Source: Companilactobacillus kedongensis
GTDB taxonomy: Bacteria > Bacillota > Bacilli > Lactobacillales > Lactobacillaceae
NCBI RefSeq assembly: GCF_003946625.1
Contig: NZ_RHOR01000003.1
Coordinates: 62,001 to 126,000, forward strand
DNA length: 64,000 nucleotides
Direction of reading: 5' to 3'
Positions 58,359 to 64,000 of this stretch are shown here, in pieces. Position 1 is the first letter of the stretch; every line of letters starts with the position of its first letter. The notes beneath the pieces were generated by a model. That model made no database searches, was not told where the DNA came from, and saw nothing but the letters and a program-made list of their open reading frames with translations. The position numbers and the translations under genes are program-made.

Positions 58359-59784
58359 AGCACATAGATTGCATCCAGCGGCAATTATGTTTTACCTATA
58401 TAAAGAGCTTAGATCAATCATTTTACCGGCATTTTTTATGTTGATTGCTTTATTGAATAGTTCAGTAATGATAATGATATTAGTGATAACACTGTTAATA
58501 TTAGTAGTCATCACCAAGTGTTTATTAAGGTATTTTACTTTCAGTTATCAGTTGTTGGACCACGAGATTTTGGTCAAAAGTGGTATTTTTGTTAAAAAAG
58601 TTAATCATGTTCCGTACGATCGGATTCAAAATATTACTTCTAATCAATGGTTCTTTCTAAAACCGTTTGGTTTAGAGGAACTGGAAATAGAAACTGCGGG
58701 GCATTCTGAAGGTCCAGAGGTCAGTTTGGCAGCCGTTTCTGTGAAACTAAAGGACGAACTAAATAAGTATCGATCGGAAGTTGATACGGCAGATAAATCT
58801 AAAAATGTTTCACGGGAAACTTTTTCGGGGGAATCGTATTCGATCACTTGGAGAGAGTTATTAAAATTTTCGCTAACTTCACCAGCATTCTTGTCAGGTC
58901 TTTTGGCAATTTTGGCGATTTATGGAAAAGTTCAAAACGGTATCAGTAAGAAGTTTTATGCATTAGCCGCGAATGAGATGCAGCATTTGGGAGTTATTCT
59001 GATCGTAGTTGGATTATTTCTTGTAATGTTGATTTTCTATATTGTTTCAGTGCTGATATTGATTGCTAAGTACTATCACTTCAATCTGGTTAAAGTTAAT
59101 AATAAATTGCAGATGCAATATGGGTTATTTAAAACAAAGAAAACATCCATTGCTACTAGTCGTGTTCAAGCAGTAGTTGTAAAACAAGCATTACTTCGTA
59201 GGTTTTTAAAAATTGCGACAGTCAAGTTAGTGATCATTTCCAATTCTAAAAAAGAAGATACCGAAAAAGATATTATTATCATGCCCGTGATCGAAACGGC
59301 ACAATTGGAAGAATTTCTAAATAGATTTTTCCCTGACATTGCCGTGGACAAATTAAAAATTAAAGATCCGTTACCCAAAACTTATTACTATGATTTGCGT
59401 AATGCACTTATCTTCGCAGTTATAGGGGATGTTATTTTCGGAATCCTATTTTATGCAATCGTTTGGTTAGTACTAAGTTTTGTTTTATTATCACTAATAT
59501 TCTGTATGGTTCCTGCTTATTTAAGAGCTAGACGCTCGAATCTTTCTATTATAGATAAGAATTATTTATATTTAACCAATAATCATTTGTTTACTAAAAA
59601 CAGCTATTTTATTCCTAAAAGTAGTATTCAATTAGTTGAAAGGCGGCAAAGTATTTGGTTAGAGAAAAATTTATTTGCACATTTACGGATTAATTGTCGT
59701 TCTGGAGTTGGAGAACGGGTGATTATGGTTAAGTATTTATCTGCGGATTGGGTTGATGAGGTTGTTAGATGGTATAAGAGTTAA
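58348..59784 (+). CDS. YdbT-like membrane protein with multiple PH domains
   Basis: A 478-residue membrane protein with paired helices followed by bPH2 domains three times: residues about 60-130 (VKKVNHVPYDRIQNITSNQWF), 245-320 (TKKTSIATSRVQAVVVKQALLRRF), and 400-475 (TKNSYFIPKSSIQLVERRQSIW). The arrangement is that of YdbT, partner of YdbS. Probably an envelope stress or antimicrobial-tolerance complex. CAGGAGG precedes the ATG. Element A14 follows 4 bases after its stop. Confidence 0.88.
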   Translation: MMSKAHRLHPAAIMFYLYKELRSIILPAFFMLIALLNSSVMIMILVITLLILVVITKCLLRYFTFSYQLLDHEILVKSGIFVKKVNHVPYDRIQNITSNQWFFLKPFGLEELEIETAGHSEGPEVSLAAVSVKLKDELNKYRSEVDTADKSKNVSRETFSGESYSITWRELLKFSLTSPAFLSGLLAILAIYGKVQNGISKKFYALAANEMQHLGVILIVVGLFLVMLIFYIVSVLILIAKYYHFNLVKVNNKLQMQYGLFKTKKTSIATSRVQAVVVKQALLRRFLKIATVKLVIISNSKKEDTEKDIIIMPVIETAQLEEFLNRFFPDIAVDKLKIKDPLPKTYYYDLRNALIFAVIGDVIFGILFYAIVWLVLSFVLLSLIFCMVPAYLRARRSNLSIIDKNYLYLTNNHLFTKNSYFIPKSSIQLVERRQSIWLEKNLFAHLRINCRSGVGERVIMVKYLSADWVDEVVRWYKS

Positions 59785-59788
59785 ATAT

Positions 59789-59964
59789 GCCGCCGAAGGT
59801 TTTGAGTAATTCCACCTGTTGCGGGGACCGCCTTTAGTCAAGGTCTAAAGGCTCGATTTTGAGCTTTGCTGGCGCAAATCTCAGAATCGTCCATGGTGTA
59901 AGGATGGAAAATCACCATCCAACATCATTTTCGCAACTGGTTCCATTACTCAAAATCTTCAGCT
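59789..59964 (+). repeat. Family A element, copy A14 (forward)
   Basis: Subtype 2, starting 4 bases after the ydbT-like stop. Outer stem GAAG.TTTTGAGTAAT / ATTACTCAAAA.CTTC. Hairpins are GCCTTTAG/CTAAAGGC (loop TCAAGG), the core CGATTTTGAG/CTCAGAATCG, and GGATGG/CCATCC. Confidence 0.9.
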
Positions 59965-59998
59965 AGTTATCCCTAGCACTTTTTGTAGATGATAAAAA

Positions 59999-60037
59999 AT
60001 ACCCCTTAAGTATACAAATTTGTATATTTGAGGGGTA
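59999..60037. terminator. Bidirectional Rho-independent terminator
   Basis: ATACCCCT.AA.TATACAAA / TTTGTATA.TT.AGGGGTAT, flanked by A6 and TTTGGTTGTTT; between the ydbT-like gene and metY. Only a doubtful trace of a reverse element follows at about 60065. Confidence 0.85.
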
Positions 60038-60094
60038 TTTGGTTGTTTAAATGTATATCAAAATTAGCCGTAGGGAGAGAGGAAAGCACTAAAT

Positions 60095-61378
60095 CTAGTC
60101 GCTAACCTTATCCAATCCTTGTTTGAGATCAGCTATCAAATCATCAGCATTTTCGATACCAATTGAGATTCTGATCAAATCAGGTGTGATACCAGTTGCT
60201 AAGAGTTCTTTTTCATTTAATTGAGCATGTGTTGTTGAAGCAGGATGAATGATCAATGATTTAGCGTCACCAACATTTGCTAACAAAGAGAAGATATTTA
60301 AATTAGAGATAAGTTCTTTACCGGCTTTTTCACCACCAGTTAAACCGATCGTAAAGATTGAACCGACACCTTTCTTGAAATCTCTCTTAGCCAAATCATA
60401 GTAAGGGCTGTCTTCTTGTTCAGGATACTTGATCCATGCAACTTTAGGAGAATCTTGGAGAAATTTGATAACTTTACGAGTGTTTGAAACGTGACGTTCG
60501 ATTCTGAGTGACAGTGTTTCCAATCCTTGAATCAATAGGAATGAGTTGAAAGGACTGATGGCACCACCGACATCACGTAAAACTTCAGAACGAACTTTAG
60601 TTGTAAAGGCGCCACCTTTTAGATCGGCGAAAACTAAACCGTTGTATTGTGGATTTGGTGTGATGAATTCAGGATAGCGGTCAGATTTACGATAATCAAA
60701 CTTACCATTTTCAGCAATGACGCCACCCATGCTTGTACCATGACCACCGATAAACTTAGTAGCTGATTCAACAACGATATCAGCGCCTAATTCTAATGGC
60801 TTGTATAGATATGGTGAAGCAAAAGTATTATCGACGATCAATAGTAGTCCATGTTTATGAGCAATTGCGGCAATGGCTGGAAGGTCAGATAAATTTATAT
60901 CTGGATTACCGATACTTTCTAGATAAAGGGCCTTTGTGTGTTCGTTGATTTCTTTTTCAAAATTTTCAGGATCGTCTGAATTAACAAAGTGTGTCTTGAT
61001 GCCTAGCTTTGGGAAAGTAACATTGAATAAATTGTAAGTACCACCATAGAGAGTACTTGCTGAAACGATCTCGTCACCTGCACCAGCAATGTTTTGAATT
61101 GCAGCGGCAATTGCAGCAGCACCGGTTGCCAAAGCTACACCAGCGGTACCGCCTTCTAGTTTAGCAACACGTTTTTCCAAGACATCAGTTGTGGGGTTAG
61201 TCAAACGAGTATAAATATTACCTGGATCTTTTAATGCAAAACGATCGGCTGCTTGTTGTGGATCTTTAAAAACGTATGAAGTTGTTTGATAAATTGGAAC
61301 AGCACGTGATCCAGTTTCATCGACAGTTTGTCCTGCATGTACTTGTAATGTCTCAAAGCTATATTTTTGTTCACTCAT
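60095..61378 (-). CDS. metY: O-acetylhomoserine aminocarboxypropyltransferase (sulfhydrylase)
   Basis: A 427-residue PLP enzyme of the Cys/Met metabolism family, making homocysteine from O-acylhomoserine and sulfide. Motifs: [23 protein letters not shown] near 56-78, [10 protein letters not shown] near 178, the PLP lysine in [16 protein letters not shown] near 205, and the long C-terminal loop typical of MetY. GGAGGAATT fits ATG 61378. The gene overlaps the end region of metA (2 bases apart), forming one operon behind a Met T-box. Confidence 0.95.
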   Translation of the reverse strand: MSEQKYSFETLQVHAGQTVDETGSRAVPIYQTTSYVFKDPQQAADRFALKDPGNIYTRLTNPTTDVLEKRVAKLEGGTAGVALATGAAAIAAAIQNIAGAGDEIVSASTLYGGTYNLFNVTFPKLGIKTHFVNSDDPENFEKEINEHTKALYLESIGNPDINLSDLPAIAAIAHKHGLLLIVDNTFASPYLYKPLELGADIVVESATKFIGGHGTSMGGVIAENGKFDYRKSDRYPEFITPNPQYNGLVFADLKGGAFTTKVRSEVLRDVGGAISPFNSFLLIQGLETLSLRIERHVSNTRKVIKFLQDSPKVAWIKYPEQEDSPYYDLAKRDFKKGVGSIFTIGLTGGEKAGKELISNLNIFSLLANVGDAKSLIIHPASTTHAQLNEKELLATGITPDLIRISIGIENADDLIADLKQGLDKVSD

Positions 61379-61380
61379 AA

Positions 61381-62202
61381 TTATAATTCCTCCAAAATTT
61401 TGTTTAACCAATTGTGATATAGATACTGTCCATTGCTATGCCAAACTTGATAGTCCTTATTAGGGTTCGTCAGTGATAAGTTATTGGGTTCTCTTATTTC
61501 TTTTCCTTTTGATAAATCTCTGCGATACTCATTGATCAATGTTTGAGCACTGTATTCTGGATGTCCCAGATTATAGAAGGCTCGATTTGATTTTAATAAA
61601 AAGGGACCGGTTTGTTGGTTGTCGCATAGTATTTGTAGTGCCTGATTATGTTGGATGATTCTTCTCTCAACGCCGCTCATTCGCGACTGCGGCATTCGAA
61701 AACCACTCGTAAATTCTGAATTTGAAAGTTGATTCTGATATACTCCGAAGATTTTTTTATTCAAATTGATCTTTGGAATATTAAAATCTAGATAAAGTCC
61801 AGCTAGTGCTGCCCAGCAGGTAAACAATTGATATTTAGTATGTGTTTTGCTCCAATCACGGATCGCTATGAATTCTGGCCAAAAATCTACATCGGAATAA
61901 TTCAATTGTTCTAAGGGAGCTCCGGTTATGATCAAACCATCGAAATATTGAGACTTTATTTGATCTAGCGTCACGTAATTATTCTTTAGAGCCTGTACAT
62001 TTCCATGTTTCCATTTATGAGATGCTGGATACATGAAGGTCAATTTAACGTATTCAGGTAATTTTTCAAAAAGATCGTTCAACTGATTCTCAGCCTCAAT
62101 TTTATTTGGCATGATATTCAAAACTAGAATTGATAGATAATCAATATTTTCTAAAGCATTATTTTTTAAATTACTTAAACCATTTGTTCGATAAACAACC
62201 AT
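61381..62202 (-). CDS. metA: Homoserine O-acyltransferase, MetA family
   Basis: A 273-residue enzyme of the MetA (HTS) family that acylates homoserine, probably with acetyl-CoA given the partner met[17 protein letters not shown] near 27-42, the catalytic cysteine in FTCWAALAG near 138, [10 protein letters not shown] near 182, and NLGHPEYSA near 221 with the catalytic histidine. GGAGGTGATTTTG places the start at ATG 62202. A T-box leader with an AUG specifier precedes it. Confidence 0.94.
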   Translation of the reverse strand: MVVYRTNGLSNLKNNALENIDYLSILVLNIMPNKIEAENQLNDLFEKLPEYVKLTFMYPASHKWKHGNVQALKNNYVTLDQIKSQYFDGLIITGAPLEQLNYSDVDFWPEFIAIRDWSKTHTKYQLFTCWAALAGLYLDFNIPKINLNKKIFGVYQNQLSNSEFTSGFRMPQSRMSGVERRIIQHNQALQILCDNQQTGPFLLKSNRAFYNLGHPEYSAQTLINEYRRDLSKGKEIREPNNLSLTNPNKDYQVWHSNGQYLYHNWLNKILEEL

Positions 62203-62229
62203 CAAAATCACCTCCGTTAAATTAAAAAA

Positions 62230-62556
62230 GTATAAAAAAAGTCCCCATGCTGACTAATGTCAACATGGGGACGATGTGGTCGTGGTACCACCCCAATTCG
62301 TAGAAAAAACTCTACCTCAACAACTCAATATAAATAAATATAATAAGTTCGGGATGATATCGCATCCTTGCGTACCATTGGCTTTCACCTAGGTAAGACT
62401 CCAAGCTCATCTTCAATCAAGTTTTCGTTCCGCCTTTTCACTATCTAGCGGTCACTATCCAAACTACTCATTGATCTACTCTTCTTATCAACGTCTAAAT
62501 TAAATTTTCTTTAATGAAATTAGTGATTATTATAGGCGTTGAATTATAAAAGTCAA
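62230..62556 (-). promoter_or_regulatory. T-box riboswitch, predicted tRNA-Met specific, with promoter
   Basis: On the minus strand: promoter TTGACT (62556-62551) and TATAAT (62534-62529), 16 bp apart; a stem I region; the stretch GAAGATGAGC with specifier ATG (62410-62408); the T-box GGGGTGGTACCACG near 62297-62284; and the terminator GTCCCCATGTTGA...TCAGCATGGGGAC with T7 near 62234. It controls metA-metY by methionine starvation. Confidence 0.92.
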
Positions 62557-62569
62557 GCTCGATTTAAAA

Positions 62570-63514
62570 TTAATATTCACTCTCAGCAATTTTTTCTAAA
62601 GTTTCTTTTGAAGGGATGAAGAATAGATTACCAGTGATCGGTGTACTGAAGTCCAATAGGCGATCACTCTTAGTAAACATATTTGTCAGCATTCTATTAG
62701 TAATAGCGAAGTCTTTTGAATAACCGATAAAGTAAGTTCCAGTAATATCTTTAGCGGGATCTGAAAATGGCACATTCATTCTGACGATTTTGTGTTCAAC
62801 ACCGTCTTTTTCGTCTTTAGAGGCGATGTTATGAGCGTTTGGTAGTTTCTCATCATCATCTAATTCACGATCAGAAAACTTATGACGACCGATAGATTTT
62901 TCCTGGTCTTCGGTCTTTAGAGCGTTCCAAGCTGCCATATTGTGATTGTACTTTTGAGCAAAGGCATAAGATCCGTTAACAAATTCTGGATCTTGTTCTT
63001 CGTCAATCAAAGTGTAATCCATTGATTCGATACCAGCGGGATTTTCAGTCCCATCAATAAATCCGACGATAGCACGACCTTCAAAGTATCTGAAACCGTG
63101 TGTTTCATCTTCAACGGTTGTGATTGGTCTTAGGATACCCATAAATTGGTCGATGATTTCGTAACAAACTGACATTTTAGAAGCACGAACATGAATAAAT
63201 AGATCTCCAGGTGTAGAAACAGCAGTATATTTAGGACCTTTGATCTCTTTGAAAGGTGCTAGTTCCTTAGGCTTTGGTGCGTCCGGGAAAAGATAATCCC
63301 AAGCATTTGAACCAAATCCCCAAGCTACATGTACTTGGGCTTCGGGATCTCGAACACGCATACTGTTAATGATAGAGTTTGACATATCTGAGAATTCTGC
63401 AATAGTGTCTTTTTCAACAGTTTGATCTTCACGTTTCAACATCAAAGTCGTAAAAATGACACTTTCGCCGGCGTCCTTATAAACGTCTTGAGCTTTTTTA
63501 ATATCAATAGTCAT
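62570..63514 (-). CDS. Dye-decolorizing (DyP-type) heme peroxidase
   Basis: A 314-residue peroxidase. The family motif GxxDG is present as VGFIDGTENPAG near 150-161 (distal Asp). The proximal heme histidine is probably in SIGRHKFSD near 210, and the distal arginine region is in HKIVRMNVPFSDP near 240. There is no Tat signal, so it is cytosolic. It needs heme; a ferrochelatase is at 28476. The substrate could be porphyrins or phenolics. GGAGG precedes the ATG. Confidence 0.93.
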   Translation of the reverse strand: MTIDIKKAQDVYKDAGESVIFTTLMLKREDQTVEKDTIAEFSDMSNSIINSMRVRDPEAQVHVAWGFGSNAWDYLFPDAPKPKELAPFKEIKGPKYTAVSTPGDLFIHVRASKMSVCYEIIDQFMGILRPITTVEDETHGFRYFEGRAIVGFIDGTENPAGIESMDYTLIDEEQDPEFVNGSYAFAQKYNHNMAAWNALKTEDQEKSIGRHKFSDRELDDDEKLPNAHNIASKDEKDGVEHKIVRMNVPFSDPAKDITGTYFIGYSKDFAITNRMLTNMFTKSDRLLDFSTPITGNLFFIPSKETLEKIAESEY

Positions 63515-63676
63515 CTGTTTACCTCCAAGGCTTGTTTATCCAAATGGTAACATATGGATCTATATCTTTTTGATTTAAAATTCGTAAATTTAAATTGTTG
63601 ATTTTGTTGTTAATTTAGGATAATAATTAATCATTGAATAAAAAAATTAATAATTGATCCGAAAGGGAGCATTACA

Positions 63677-64000
63677 ATGTGCACAAGTATAAGTTACGAA
63701 GCCTTAGATGGGGCCAAATTTTTATCAAGGACGATGGATTTTGCTTTTGAATTAAATGGTAAGCCAACATTTTTACCTAGAAAATATGAGTGGATATCAT
63801 CATTCGATAAGAAAACTTATCAAGCCGATTATGCGATCCTGGGAACGGGTGCTAAATACGGAAATAATTATATGGTAGCCGATGGATTCAATGAATACGG
63901 ATTATCAGCCGCCGAATTATATTTTGCACACATGTCAGAATATGATCACGAACCAACTGAAGGGGCAATTAATTTAGTTTCTGAAGAATTACTACTATGG
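63677..64000 (+). CDS. Choloylglycine hydrolase-family protein, partial
   Basis: The first 108 residues of a linear amide C-N hydrolase; the gene runs off the window. The nucleophile is C2, exposed after removal of Met1 (MCTSISYEA). It is followed by FLSRTMDFAF near 16 (Arg and Asp of the active site) and NYMVADGFNEYGLSAAEL near 75. Members are bile salt hydrolases or penicillin V acylases; these cannot be separated without the remaining sequence. AAAGGGAG precedes the ATG. Confidence 0.9.
   Translation, partial: MCTSISYEALDGAKFLSRTMDFAFELNGKPTFLPRKYEWISSFDKKTYQADYAILGTGAKYGNNYMVADGFNEYGLSAAELYFAHMSEYDHEPTEGAINLVSEELLLW

Noticed and set aside
60060-60090. Possible reverse family A copy between the terminator at 59999 and metY
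   Set aside because: Only AGCCG.AG resembles the element end; no core hairpin or paired outer stem is present, so I did not list it.
1-64000. Transposase genes that could mobilise the repeats
   Set aside because: No reading frame with transposase, RAYT or reverse transcriptase features was found in the window.

Overview
The window is chromosomal DNA from a low-GC lactic acid bacterium of the Lactobacillaceae. I base this on C69 dipeptidase, asparagine synthetases of both types, a T-box-controlled metA-metY operon, CcpA-type cre and Zur-type boxes, strong AGGAGG ribosome sites and many TTG/GTG starts. Gene content and style resemble Companilactobacillus, but that genus call is an inference. 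There is no rRNA, tRNA, prophage, CRISPR array or insertion sequence with a transposase. About 74 protein genes are supported; the first and last run off the window.

Layout. 1-7.2 kb: a partial FAD reductase divergent from an old-yellow-enzyme gene, asnA behind a T-box, a LysE exporter with its divergent MocR regulator, and a secreted zinc metalloprotease. 7.3-13 kb: a membrane-anchored papain-like protein with a CPBP protease, an MscS channel, a PAS-ApbE-immunity-like cluster, and a cyclophilin. 13-20 kb: asnB, an ABC exporter with its TetR regulator, a DUF2829 (Tad2-like) protein with an SDR enzyme, and queT under a preQ1-II riboswitch. 20-29 kb: a TVP38 membrane protein, a candidate small RNA, a large LTA-synthase-like protein, a YraQ permease, a MalY-type lyase, and hemH-mntH. 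29-37 kb: two zinc-binding lipoproteins with Zur-like boxes, ppdK with a CcpN-like regulator, a Fur-family gene, and kdgK. 38-51 kb: sugar uptake and isomerase genes, PerR-like and two VIT transporters, rlmA, a CsoR-like regulator facing thioredoxin, LCP, arsC, an M20 peptidase, a LOG protein and lplA. 51-64 kb: pepD, sdaAB-sdaAA, ClbS-like, an anion permease, a ydbS-ydbT-like pair, metA-metY behind a Met T-box, a DyP peroxidase, and a partial choloylglycine hydrolase.

The gaps downstream of genes hold the most striking signal. Fourteen copies of one multi-stem element (family A, about 150-180 bp) sit just after stop codons, almost always in the orientation of the upstream gene, and usually next to a Rho-independent terminator. 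Where two genes converge, there is often one copy per strand with a bidirectional terminator between them. The hairpin arms differ in sequence from copy to copy yet stay base-paired, so structure appears to be conserved rather than sequence. A second, unrelated structured family (family B) also sits after stop codons and even supplies the stop codon. I do not recognise either family.

Metabolic themes. Metal handling: zinc lipoproteins with Zur-like boxes, PerR and VIT, MntH, CsoR. Heme use without visible heme synthesis: ferrochelatase and DyP peroxidase. Amino acid supply: AsnA, AsnB, MetA, MetY, MalY, serine dehydratase, peptidases. Cell envelope maintenance: LtaS-like, LCP, ydbST-like.
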